Part shown: piece after piece, positions 1 through 7,827 of the stretch
Layout: each line of letters opens with the position of its first letter
How positions within the stretch are numbered: position 1 is the first letter of the stretch
NCBI GenBank assembly: GCA_001544655.2
Contig: FCOD02000004.1
Location: 186,001-250,000, forward strand
DNA length: 64,000 nt
Direction: 5' to 3'
Source of the DNA: Caballeronia turbans
GTDB lineage: Bacteria > Pseudomonadota > Gammaproteobacteria > Burkholderiales > Burkholderiaceae
The notes under the pieces: model-generated
Seen by the model: only the letters and a program-made list of their open reading frames with translations
What the model was told of the DNA's origin: nothing
Database searches by the model: none
Program-made: the position numbers and the translations under genes

Positions 1-172
1 CGAAGCGCTCGTCGAAGGTGTCATCGATCTCGTGATCGATACACCGCTTCAGCGCATCGCTCAGACCGCCGTTCAGACGATGCTGCGCAGTTTGCAGGCG
101 CTGCCGGGGGAAGCCGCGCAAGCGAGCCAGTATCCGCTGCCGGCGCAGCTCTATACGCCGGAGAATGTCTGA
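1..172 (+). CDS. LacI-type transcriptional regulator, C-terminal fragment (partial)
   Basis: The first 172 bases read open in one frame and stop at TGA 170-172, giving the last 56 residues of a protein whose start lies left of the window. The tail ends in LPAQLYTPENV, and the pattern of a hydrophobic strand, an amphipathic helix (TPLQRIAQTAVQTML) and a YTPEN terminus is what I know from the effector-binding domain of sugar-sensing LacI-family repressors. If so it would be a cytoplasmic DNA-binding repressor. The family call rests on a short tail only. A periplasmic sugar-binding protein is the main alternative. Confidence 0.5.
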   Translation, partial: EALVEGVIDLVIDTPLQRIAQTAVQTMLRSLQALPGEAAQASQYPLPAQLYTPENV

Positions 173-891
173 GCGCGGCCGACGCACTCACGATGGACCC
201 AGCACGAAGCGTGGCACCGCGGTGTACGCCGATGCGAACTTTTTTCGTCTCGGCCCGTTCTTATGCGCAAAGGGGAAGAAAAATTTGCTGATATCACCCC
301 GGCACGAAGCGGTTGTCACGCTTCATAGCTCTCCATGAACCTTGCATGTGGCCGAGCGCACCGAAATTACTGTCACAAGCCTGGACGATAACGTTGTGAG
401 ACTTCGTCTGTCACCGATGTGGCGAGCGCCAATGATCACTTCAAATCGGGAGCTCGCATCTTTGTTTTTCTATTAGTATGTCGCGGAGGAGTCGGCTTCG
501 CCGTTCCAATCGCATATCACGCGCAGATGCGGCGTCATTGTTCCGTTGTTTTTATCGGCTAACATGCAGGCCGCCGGGGAACGACACCCTGCGAAGCTGC
601 TCTATTGAAGTTTGTTCCATCGACATGCACGTCAGGCTGGGGCATCCGGGGCCCGCCATATGATGTGGCATGCTCCAACAACAATAACGTCACGCGGTAT
701 TCGAATGGCCGTTCCCCGTCTTGTACGGTCGTCGAGCCAACCGCATCCATCAGACCAACTGCGTGTCTTGCTGTGCCGCGATTCTCGTGATTGCGCACCA
801 TCGCGTGTGGCACATCCAGACATCGACCAAGGCTCTTCGCATCGAGCGTGCGGAGAGACACAGCCCAATCATCCGATGGAGAGCGTCATCC
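173..891. other. Long non-coding stretch before the glycosyltransferase gene
   Basis: About 720 bases with no ORF I can support; the short ORFs are arginine-rich and lack ribosome binding sites. Base composition is visibly more AT-rich around 270-480 than in the flanking genes. A 6-bp inverted repeat, GAAGCG N7 CGCTTC (306-324), has no T-run and is weak as a terminator. The promoter of the downstream glycosyltransferase presumably lies here, but I cannot place it. Confidence 0.5.
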
Positions 892-1974
892 ATGCCGTTT
901 GAGAGTGACTCATTGCGAGACACCGGTCCGCTGCTCAGCATCGTCGTGGCGGCGTATAACATCGAGGGATATATCGAGGAAGCGCTCGATTCCCTCCTGT
1001 CCCAACCTCATATCGATGCGATGAAAATCATCGTCGTCGATGACGGTTCTCGCGACGAGACCTATGCGGCAGCGCGCGCCATCGTGGAGCGCGATCGAGG
1101 CGTACACGTCGAACTGCTGCACCAGGAAAATCGCGGCCTGAGCGCCGCGCGCAATACGGGCCTGGCGGCAGTGCGCACGCCTTATGTCGGCTTCCTGGAC
1201 GGCGACGATATTTATCTGAAGGGTTTCACCGACGCGGTCATTCCGGTCCTCGCCGAGCGCAAGTGGGATGTGGTCGAATACAACGTCAAGATCATCGACG
1301 ATAACGGGCGAGAGCTCGATGAAATCGAAATCGCCGACGAAGCGACGAGCGGCGGCCACCCGATGGACCGCGCAGCGTTGCAGCAATTCGCCGATCGATT
1401 CCACACGTTCGCGTGGGCGCGTATCTATCGCACCGACCTCTTCGACGAAGCGCCGTTTCCCGTGGGACGAAATTACGAGGACATGGCGCTCGTGCCCGCG
1501 ACCTATCTTCGCGCAAACAGCATCTACCGTATTGCGAGGCCGCTGATCGGCTATCGCCGGCGCTTCGGCAGCATCACGCAAACCGCCAAGCTGAGCGACA
1601 TGCACGATCTTCGCGTCTCCGGTCAGGAAGCGCTCGCGCGTTGCGACGGCAGCGAGATCGACGATTACTGGCTCACCGTGTTCGACAAGCTATTTCATCG
1701 CGCACGTCATGTTTGCGCGCGCGTCGATCGCGCATCGTTCAGGCAGGCATCGGAGACGCTCACGGCCATGGCCGTCGATCATCGCAAGATGCGCGAGAAA
1801 CGCACCGAGGACGGCGGGCGTAAGGTCGTCGAGCTTGCGCCTTTCGATCTGAACGTGCGCGCGGATCGCTCGATTCACTTCCTCAAAGGTCTTGTGAAGA
1901 AAGTATTGCGGCGCAGTCTCGATCATCATCAGCGCGAGCGGCGACCGAGCACTTCAAATCAAATGAGCGGCTGA
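892..1974 (+). CDS. Family 2 glycosyltransferase
   Basis: A 360-residue GT-A fold glycosyltransferase, predicted to transfer a sugar from a nucleotide-sugar donor onto a surface polysaccharide or glycolipid at the cytoplasmic face of the membrane. Visible landmarks are the N-terminal strand LLSIVVAAYN, the nucleotide-binding IIVVDDGSRDE (about 46-56), the helix ENRGLSAARNTG, and the metal-binding DGDD at 103-106. The frame is open upstream to 721, but ATG 892 is preferred because it directly precedes the conserved domain and follows a GGAGAG-like site. The gene stands alone between non-coding DNA and a small ORF, so the acceptor and pathway cannot be read from context. Confidence 0.85.
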   Translation: MPFESDSLRDTGPLLSIVVAAYNIEGYIEEALDSLLSQPHIDAMKIIVVDDGSRDETYAAARAIVERDRGVHVELLHQENRGLSAARNTGLAAVRTPYVGFLDGDDIYLKGFTDAVIPVLAERKWDVVEYNVKIIDDNGRELDEIEIADEATSGGHPMDRAALQQFADRFHTFAWARIYRTDLFDEAPFPVGRNYEDMALVPATYLRANSIYRIARPLIGYRRRFGSITQTAKLSDMHDLRVSGQEALARCDGSEIDDYWLTVFDKLFHRARHVCARVDRASFRQASETLTAMAVDHRKMREKRTEDGGRKVVELAPFDLNVRADRSIHFLKGLVKKVLRRSLDHHQRERRPSTSNQMSG

Positions 1975-2063
1975 ACAGTACGGACCGCGGCAAGGACGTC
2001 TGACGCGCGTGAGGTGAACGGAGGCACGCAAAACCCGGCATTGTTTCGCGGTAGACTTTGAGG

Positions 2064-2321
2064 ATGGAAAAATGTCCCTACTGTGAGCGAATCCGTGACG
2101 AATGGGATTGTCACGGTCAGGAGTGCCGCACCGCCATCGCCCGCGCGCTGCGCAGACAGCGCATGGGTTTGCCGATGGTACCGAAGGTCATCCGCAATGA
2201 AATTCCGCCGGGCGCGTCGACGGGCGAAGTGATCGCCCAGTTGTCGCGCCAGCGCTTGCGCGCGCGCCGCGCGAACGAGGAACGCCGCGCGCGCAAGGAA
2301 GCCGACGACCTCGATCTCTAG
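2064..2321 (+). CDS. Small protein with a CxxC...C zinc-ribbon-like N-terminus, function unknown
   Basis: An 85-residue protein. Four cysteines (C4, C7, C16, C21) with a nearby histidine give a CPYC...CHGQEC arrangement that could bind zinc. The C-terminal half is a highly charged Arg/Glu helix (about 55-85) typical of nucleic-acid or ribosome contacts. The frame also allows a TTG start two codons upstream at 2058. The GAGG directly before the ATG is too close for a standard site, so the start is uncertain. I do not recognise a named family. Confidence 0.55.
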   Translation: MEKCPYCERIRDEWDCHGQECRTAIARALRRQRMGLPMVPKVIRNEIPPGASTGEVIAQLSRQRLRARRANEERRARKEADDLDL

Positions 2322-2614
2322 CGGCACTCCACTCATCGAGCGCGCGCCGGAGGATCTACGTTCGATCCGCCGCTCTGCGCAAGCGACCCTTCCTCGTTCC
2401 ATGCACGCCGCGATTCGCGCATCTTCGCGAGCGCCATGCGGGCGACCTTGAGCCACCCATAAGAACGGGGATCGGCGACCCTGCTGAGCGCGCGCGTGCA
2501 TAGTCGAGCGTGAGGCCAAGCGTCCAGGCCATGGTCACCGCGCGCTTGCACCGCATCAAGATCGCCGCGCGGGACATACTTTGCACTGCCCATCCCTCAA
2601 GCGACGGAGACGCC
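2322..2614. other. Intergenic region with no supported gene
   Basis: About 290 bases. The open frames crossing it are extensions or antisense of DUF1349 and read as arginine-rich shadows. No clear promoter or terminator hairpin was identified. Confidence 0.4.
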
Positions 2615-3199
2615 ATGTTCGAGCAATGCCGATGGATCAACGAGCCTGCGCAATGGCGCATCGAGCACGACACGCTCATCGTCACCACTGACACGAACAC
2701 GGACTTCTGGCGCAAAACCCACTACGGTTTCGTCCGCGACAACGGCCACGTTTTCGCGGCGACCGTAAACGGCGACTTCTCGGCCGAAGTCGCCGTCGAT
2801 GGCGATTTCTCCGCGCTATACGACCAGGCGGGCCTGATGGTGCGTGAAAGCGCCGAGCGCTGGATCAAGGCCGGCGCCGAATACAACGACGGTGCGCTCA
2901 CTTTTAGCACCGTTCTCACGAACGATCTCTCCGACTGGTCGCTCAGCTCACGCGCCGATACGAACCGCTTCCGGCTGCGCATGACGATCGCGCAAGGCGT
3001 GCTGAAAGTGCAATGCAGCGCCGATGAACGCAGCTGGACCCTCATGCGCCTCGCGCCTTTCGCGCCGAGCGGTGCGAACGCGCAGTGGCTCGTCGGCCCG
3101 ATGTGCTGCACGCCTGAGCGCGGCGGTCTCGACGTGCGCTTCTCAGACTTCACGATAGGGCCGCCCATCGCGAAAGACTTGCACGACATCTCGATGTGA
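2615..3199 (+). CDS. DUF1349 domain-containing protein
   Basis: A 194-residue soluble protein made almost entirely of a beta-rich DUF1349 domain (concanavalin-like jelly roll, related to the yeast YPL067-type regulation proteins). Typical features are the opening WxxEPAQWRI, the block TDFWRKTHYGF, the central strand YDQAGLMVRESAERWIKAG, and the closing LVGPMCCTPERGGLDVRFSDF. The start at 2615 follows GACGGAGAC; the frame is open to 2510 but the upstream residues do not resemble the family. No signal peptide is visible. The biochemical role of the family is not established. It lies alone upstream of a decayed permease gene. Confidence 0.8.
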   Translation: MFEQCRWINEPAQWRIEHDTLIVTTDTNTDFWRKTHYGFVRDNGHVFAATVNGDFSAEVAVDGDFSALYDQAGLMVRESAERWIKAGAEYNDGALTFSTVLTNDLSDWSLSSRADTNRFRLRMTIAQGVLKVQCSADERSWTLMRLAPFAPSGANAQWLVGPMCCTPERGGLDVRFSDFTIGPPIAKDLHDISM

Positions 3200-3245
3200 A
3201 GCGACGCAGGGCGGCTCGGTAAAAACACTCACTTGCTCCGTTCGC

Positions 3246-3898
3246 GTGGGCTCTCTTATTAGCTGGGGCTCATCGTGCTGCTCGTGGTCGGCGCGCTGGA
3301 GCTCGCCGCACGCGGCGAACGGCGGCAACATCTTTCTGTCGAGTGCCAATATCTTCGACGTGTTTCGTCAGGTGGCGAACGTCGGCGTGATTTCCATCGG
3401 CATGACGCTCGTGATCATCACGGGGGGCATCGATCTGTCGGTCGGCGCGATCATGGGTCTCGGCAGCGTGCTCACCGCAATGCTGCTCACGACCGATGGC
3501 TTCAATCGCGCGACATACGCATCGCTCGTGCTCGATGCGGTCGCCGTGTTCGCGATCGTGTTCGCCGCGCTCGGCGTCATGCGCGGCATCATGCGTGCCC
3601 GCGACACGCAGACCGTGCGCGTCGCGGACCGTTCATCGTTTGCGATACGTGCGGTCGTTGCGTTGCTCTTCGCGCCGTTGGCTTGTGGATATATCTTTCG
3701 GGTGGCGTCGGACGCGTGTCGGGCACGGTGGCCGGCGTGCTGATCTTCGGCTTTCTGAGCAATATCCTGCTGCTCAACGATATCGACAGTAATACGCAGC
3801 TCGTGCTGAAGGGATTGATCATCGTTATTGCCGTACTCCTGCAGCAGACCGACATGGCCAAGCGCGCATGGCTCAAGCGCTTCGGTGCGCGGAAGTAA
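3246..3898 (+). pseudogene. Decayed ribose/xylose-type ABC transporter permease (RbsC-like)
   Basis: Pieces of a sugar ABC permease are spread over three reading frames. An N-terminal membrane segment GLIVLLVVGALEL is followed, after a frame change, by the hallmark region NVGVISIGMTLVIITGGIDL and SVGAIMGLGSVLTAMLL. A further frame change leads to GPFIV and then to the C-terminal segment SGTVAGVLIFGFLSNILLLN with a QTDMAKRAWLKR tail. An intact member is about 320-340 residues; here the middle is missing and at least two frameshifts are present. No ATPase or binding-protein gene is adjacent, so this is a transporter remnant. It ends immediately before the stop codon of the opposing aldolase gene. 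Confidence 0.8.
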
Positions 3899-4687
3899 TC
3901 ACGACTCGAAATCGATCCCTCGCGCGCGCAACTGCCGCATGCCGCTTGCGAGATGCGCCCGCGCGCTCTCGGCGTCGCCCGCGCGCATCTGCTCGTACGT
4001 GCGCTGCGCGATGTCGTGCGGCACCGGCTTGAGCGGACGGTTCGCGCTCATCGCCCGCAATTGCACTTGCGCCGCGCGCTCCAGATAGTAGAGATCGTCC
4101 CACGCCTGCGCGATAGTTGCGCCTGCAACCATCACGCCGTGATTCTTGAGGAAGAGGATATCGGCCTCGCCCATCGCGCCGGCGATGCGATCGCCTTCGG
4201 CATCGTCGAGCGCAAGACCGTTGTAATGCTCGTCGACCGCAGTGCGTCCGTAGAACTTCAGCGAGGTCTGCCCCAGCCAAAGGAGCGGCGGGCCGTCGAG
4301 CAGGCATAGCGCGGTCGCGTTCGGCATATGCGTGTGAAAAGCGGCCTTCACGCGCGGCAGCAGCTTGTGCACGCGCGCGTGAATGTAGAACGCGGTCGCC
4401 TCGGGCTCGCCGTCACCGTCGACGACATTGCCGTCGAAATCGCAGATCAGCAGACGCGACGCCGTGATCTCGCCGAACGCGTAGCCGTAGGGGTTCACGA
4501 AGAACAGATCGTCGCGGCCCGGCACCATCGCCGAGAAGTGGTTGCAGACACCTTCTTCGAAGCCGTGCAGCGCAGCGAGCCGGAAACACGCCGCGAGCTG
4601 ACGGCGCGCCTCGGCAATCGCGGGCGCATCGAGCGCGGCTAAAACCGACGCGGACCGCCGCGCGGCACTGGAGAGCGTGTGAGCCAT
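3899..4687 (-). CDS. Class II aldolase/adducin family protein
   Basis: A 262-residue metal-dependent aldolase-fold enzyme. The zinc ligands are evident as H118 and H120 (FHTHMPNAT) and H183 (LKNHGVMVAG), with an acidic residue and His in the EATAFYIHARVHK helix. The phosphate-binding GN(x)S motif of fuculose- or rhamnulose-phosphate aldolases is replaced by EGVCNHFS, so the substrate is probably not a sugar phosphate. The frame runs open upstream for another 140 residues, but ATG 4687 begins the recognisable domain. Convergent and adjacent to the decayed permease; the divergent upstream neighbour is the cold-shock gene. Substrate unknown. Confidence 0.85.
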   Translation of the reverse strand: MAHTLSSAARRSASVLAALDAPAIAEARRQLAACFRLAALHGFEEGVCNHFSAMVPGRDDLFFVNPYGYAFGEITASRLLICDFDGNVVDGDGEPEATAFYIHARVHKLLPRVKAAFHTHMPNATALCLLDGPPLLWLGQTSLKFYGRTAVDEHYNGLALDDAEGDRIAGAMGEADILFLKNHGVMVAGATIAQAWDDLYYLERAAQVQLRAMSANRPLKPVPHDIAQRTYEQMRAGDAESARAHLASGMRQLRARGIDFES

Positions 4688-4843
4688 ATGAAGTCTGCCT
4701 TGGGGTCGTCTGCCCGATCGGAATGTCGAGGATAATCGAACAGGCGGGCGAATTACGTCCGAACAAAAAAATTTCCGCGGTAACGGCGCTGGCGGCGCGA
4801 AGTATGACGCGCTTATGTCGTGTCTCTTAGCAGAAACGCTTAT

Positions 4844-4872
4844 TTGAACTCCGCATTCTGGCATGGTAAAAC
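4844..4872 (+). promoter_or_regulatory. Candidate sigma-70 promoter of the cold-shock gene
   Basis: TTGAAC (4844-4849), a 17-base spacer, then TAAAAC (4867-4872). This predicts a leader of about 60 bases before the ATG, shorter than the classic long cspA leader. The assignment comes from spacing and resemblance only. Confidence 0.4.
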
Positions 4873-4937
4873 TCAATGCCGCTCGAAAATTCGAAGCGCA
4901 AACTTCAACGTAATTCGTCTCAATAGGGTTTGGAAAA

Positions 4938-5141
4938 ATGGCAACAGGTACTGTGAAGTGGTTCAACGATGCGAAGGGTTTCGGTTTCATCACGCCGGAC
5001 GACGGTGGTGAAGACCTGTTTGCACATTTCTCCGAAATCCAGTCAAAGGGTTTCAAATCGCTCCAGGAGAACCAGAAGGTGAGCTTCGAAGTCAAGCAAG
5101 GCCCGAAGGGCAAGCAAGCTTCGACGATCCAGCCGCTGTAA
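4938..5141 (+). CDS. Cold-shock protein, CspA family
   Basis: A 67-residue single cold-shock domain that binds single-stranded RNA and acts as an RNA chaperone. Both RNA-binding motifs are present: KGFGFI (RNP1) and LFAHF (RNP2), after the standard opening [10 protein letters not shown]. Length and composition match CspA/CspD-type proteins of Burkholderiaceae. A candidate promoter sits about 70 bases upstream and an intrinsic terminator follows, so it is a single-gene transcript. Whether it is cold-induced or constitutive cannot be told from the sequence. Confidence 0.95.
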   Translation: MATGTVKWFNDAKGFGFITPDDGGEDLFAHFSEIQSKGFKSLQENQKVSFEVKQGPKGKQASTIQPL

Positions 5142-5170
5142 GTAACTTCAGCGCTGTCGCCTCAGGCACG

Positions 5171-5194
5171 AAACGGCCCATCCGGGCCGTTTTG
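5171..5194 (+). terminator. Intrinsic terminator after the cold-shock gene
   Basis: A perfect 9-bp stem AAACGGCCC / GGGCCGTTT around an ATCC loop, ending in a T-run. It starts 30 bases after the stop codon, as expected for a rho-independent terminator. Confidence 0.85.
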
Positions 5195-5509
5195 TATTGG
5201 CGCGCCCGGCATTCATCACTCTCTCCAATGACCGAGTTCGCGCACCGCGTCATGTTGGACGCAGCAGCCGCTTAATATAAATAAAATCAGTAGAATCGCT
5301 GCATTATTCAAGCGGCATCCATTCGCGGCGACGCGAAATTATTTCCACTGATTCGTGTGAACTCGACAAGCAATCGGAAAAAATGCCGTACGCTCGTACG
5401 ACATAAAACAAAGGCATTGCTCGTCTCCATATGGTTCCTGACTTGCGATGCGCACGCGCAATCGTTCGCGGTGAACCGGAACGCGGCGCGCTTCGTCACG
5501 GAAGTCGTG
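5195..5509. other. AT-rich intergenic region
   Basis: About 315 bases between the csp terminator and the next supported start. The stretch 5270-5410 is clearly AT-richer than the surroundings. An open frame through it would extend the next gene to 5357, but it has no family support. No specific regulatory motif is claimed. Confidence 0.4.
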
Positions 5510-5860
5510 ATGAACGACTTTCATACGGCGCAGGCAGGCGGCGGTTATGTCTTCTCTTACGATAGCCACGAAACGGAAGCGTCCCTCGCAGACAGGCTCG
5601 ACCACTGGTTCTCCGGTGACGACCCGCACGCGATCGTCATGGAGCCCGCCGAAAAGCAGGCGCTCTTCGGCTTCTACTGGGCCGCGACCATGATGCCGGC
5701 GAATTCGCCGTGTTTCCGCGACATCGCCGATCCCGGCTGCGGCGCGGATCTGTCGAAGTGGATGGCGCGCGAACTCGACGACGATCCGCGCTTCATCCGG
5801 GCCTACGAGGCCGCGAAAAAGCCGCTCGGCCTGCCGCCACTCGAACGCAACGCGCATTGA
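5510..5860 (+). CDS. Conserved hypothetical protein
   Basis: A 116-residue soluble protein starting MNDFHTAQ, with a GGAAG site about 6 bases before the ATG. It is acidic and rich in Trp/Phe (DHWFSGDD, FGFYWAATM) with no membrane segment and no motif I recognise. The same frame is open back to 5357 and would add a hydrophobic stretch ending AHAQS that could be mistaken for a signal peptide. I prefer 5510 because the upstream DNA is AT-rich and the site fits. Function unknown. Confidence 0.55.
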   Translation: MNDFHTAQAGGGYVFSYDSHETEASLADRLDHWFSGDDPHAIVMEPAEKQALFGFYWAATMMPANSPCFRDIADPGCGADLSKWMARELDDDPRFIRAYEAAKKPLGLPPLERNAH

Positions 5861-6053
5861 GCGTAAGGCGTTGGCGTCGCGCTTCTCGCCGCTCCCTGCA
5901 CCGGCAACACACGGCTCGCGCAGGTGCGATCGACGTGGCTTCCGGCGTCTCGGGCACGTCCTCGTCACATGCCCGGCGCAATAACGCGATCTTCGCCGCG
6001 ACGCTCACGAGCAGCGAAAGCGCGCCGATTGTTTCGAGCAAGGCGGGAATCAT
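5793..6053 (-). CDS. Possible small membrane protein downstream of the TauE/SafE gene
   Basis: An 86-codon frame on the same strand as, and 33 bases downstream of, the TauE/SafE gene. It has a GGGAGA site seven bases before its ATG and an N-terminal hydrophobic helix (IGALSLLVSVAAKIALL). The C-terminal half is Arg/Cys-rich and overlaps the end of the opposite-strand hypothetical gene by 68 bases, which weakens the case. It could be a genuine short operon partner or chance. Confidence 0.3.
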   Translation of the reverse strand: MIPALLETIGALSLLVSVAAKIALLRRACDEDVPETPEATSIAPARAVCCRCRERREARRQRLTLNARCVRVAAGRAAFSRPRRPG

Positions 6054-6086
6054 GAAGGTCTCCCTAAGCGCCGACGTGCGCGCGCA

Positions 6087-6854
6087 TCATCGATGCAACA
6101 GCATCGGCCCGTAGGTCTTGACGAAGAATGCAATCGTGATGCCGGCGCTGACAACCAGCGTGCCCGCACGAATCCAGTGCGGCGGCGCGCGCCGGCCGAG
6201 TTGCGCGCCGCTATAACCGCCGGCGATCGCTGCGAGCAGCATCGCGATCGTTTCCGGCCAGCGCACGGCCTGCGCCGCCGCGAAGGTGAGAACGGCGACC
6301 GAGTTGGCCGCGCTCACGAGCAGCGTGCGCGGTGCGTTCAGGCTCTTCAAGTCGCGCGAATCGAGCAGGCCCCAGACGGCCATCATCATGATGCCAACCG
6401 CGCCGCCGAAGTAGCCGCCATACACGCCGAGCAGCAACTGGATCGACAGCACCGATGCCACGCCGATATGCCAGCGCCGCCGCAGCGCTTCGCCGAGCTT
6501 GCGGCCGAACGCAAGCGTGAAGCTCGCGCACAGGAGAAGCCAGGGCAGCACGAAAGAAAATGTCTTGGACGACGTAGACAGCAAAAGCGCCGCGCCGACG
6601 AAGCCGCCTATGAGCGTCGTCACCAGCATCTTGCGGATCGACACCGAACCGACGGGTCCGAGCCCGTCGCGATAGGCCCACGCGCTCACCACGCCGCCGG
6701 GAAACAGCGCGACGGTGCTCGAAGCGTTCGCCTGAACCGGTGGCAAACCGGCTGCGATCATCGCCGGCAGGCTCACGAACGAGCCGCCGCCCGCGAGCGC
6801 GTTCATCGCGCCCGCGATAAAACCGGCGCCGATGACGAGAATGAAGGGTTCCAT
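6087..6854 (-). CDS. TSUP/TauE-SafE family transporter
   Basis: A 255-residue inner-membrane protein of the sulfite/sulfonate exporter superfamily with about eight hydrophobic helices. The N-terminal repeat signature GxxNALAGGGSFVSLPAMIAAGLPP, followed by ANASSTVALFPGG, is diagnostic of the family. Members export sulfite or sulfoacetate or move other small anions; the substrate here is not determined. A LysR regulator is transcribed divergently 82 bases away and probably controls it. Confidence 0.88.
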   Translation of the reverse strand: MEPFILVIGAGFIAGAMNALAGGGSFVSLPAMIAAGLPPVQANASSTVALFPGGVVSAWAYRDGLGPVGSVSIRKMLVTTLIGGFVGAALLLSTSSKTFSFVLPWLLLCASFTLAFGRKLGEALRRRWHIGVASVLSIQLLLGVYGGYFGGAVGIMMMAVWGLLDSRDLKSLNAPRTLLVSAANSVAVLTFAAAQAVRWPETIAMLLAAIAGGYSGAQLGRRAPPHWIRAGTLVVSAGITIAFFVKTYGPMLLHR

Positions 6855-6936
6855 GCGACAGATGCTAACGACGCCGCGCGCCGCTTACAATCTGGCATTT
6901 CCAATGCGAGGCTTCGGCTAAACCGAAGGATGCAGC

Positions 6937-7827
6937 ATGCGATTCGACCTGACCGACATGCGGCTTTTCCTGACTGTGGTCGAACGCGGCAGCATCACGG
7001 CGGGCGCGCAGGCGATGCATCTCGCGCTCGCATCGGCGAGTGAGCGCATCGCCGGGATGGAAGCCGCGCTCGGCGCGCCGCTCCTCGAACGCAACCGGCG
7101 TGGCGTGCAGACGACCGCCGCCGGCGACGCCTTCGTGCGCCACGCACGCGCGATCCTCGGTCAGGTCGAGCAGATGCGCGGCGAACTGCGCTCGTTTGCG
7201 ACCGGCCTCAAAGGCCGAATCCGGATGATGTCGAACACGGCCGCGCTGGCCGCCTTCCTGCCGCCGAGGCTCTCGCATTTTCTCGCCGCTCATCCCGATC
7301 TTTCGATCGATCTCGACGAGCGCCCGAGCGTCGATATCGTGCTGGCGATCGCGGAAAGCCGCGCCGATCTGGGCGTCGTTTCAGATACGGCGGACCTCGG
7401 ACAGCTCGAGACGCATCTGCTCGCACAGGATCAACTGGTGGTCGTGGCGAACCGCGCGCATCGCATCGCGGGGGAAAGCGCGGTGGCGTTCGCGGAGATC
7501 GTCGGGGAGGCGTTCGTCGGCCTGTCGGATGCCGCGCTCGAATTGCATCTGGCCGAGCGCGCGTCGCGGCTTGGCCGGCAGATGAGCTATCGAATTCGCA
7601 TGCGCAGTATCGACAACGTCGGGATGCTGGCCGCGGCGGGCATCGGGCTCGTGATTTTGTCGGAGGCGTCGGCACGCATGCTGGAGCGGCCGGAACTCGC
7701 CATCGTGCCGCTCTCGGAGCCATGGGCGACGCGCCGTCTGCATCTGTGCGCCCGCGACTTCGACGCGCTCACGCCCCACGCGCGCCTGCTCGCAGAGACG
7801 TTGATGGACGGCGCGAGCGCCAGCTAG
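6937..7827 (+). CDS. LysR-family transcriptional regulator
   Basis: A 296-residue regulator with an N-terminal winged helix (MRLFLTVVERGSITAGAQAM, LGAPLLERNRRG) and a C-terminal periplasmic-binding-like effector domain (from about residue 90). In the first part of the helix-turn-helix the usual Ser-Gln-Pro-x-x-S appears as LASASERIAGME, a variant of the canonical recognition helix. It is divergent from the TauE/SafE transporter gene, the standard arrangement for a LysR regulator of its neighbour. Its TAG stop overlaps the stop of the opposing PPK2 gene in a shared CTAG. Confidence 0.9.
   Translation: MRFDLTDMRLFLTVVERGSITAGAQAMHLALASASERIAGMEAALGAPLLERNRRGVQTTAAGDAFVRHARAILGQVEQMRGELRSFATGLKGRIRMMSNTAALAAFLPPRLSHFLAAHPDLSIDLDERPSVDIVLAIAESRADLGVVSDTADLGQLETHLLAQDQLVVVANRAHRIAGESAVAFAEIVGEAFVGLSDAALELHLAERASRLGRQMSYRIRMRSIDNVGMLAAAGIGLVILSEASARMLERPELAIVPLSEPWATRRLHLCARDFDALTPHARLLAETLMDGASAS

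Noticed and set aside
306-324. Inverted repeat GAAGCG N7 CGCTTC as a terminator of the LacI-type gene
   Set aside because: Short stem, over 130 bases after the stop and no T-run.
371-397. Second TGTCACA near the left end
   Set aside because: No CGTC 16 bases downstream (the sequence there is TTGT), so it does not meet the ECF41 promoter rule.
5357-5509. An N-terminal extension with apparent signal peptide for the 5510-5860 protein
   Set aside because: The DNA is AT-rich and non-coding in character, and the internal ATG has a good ribosome binding site.
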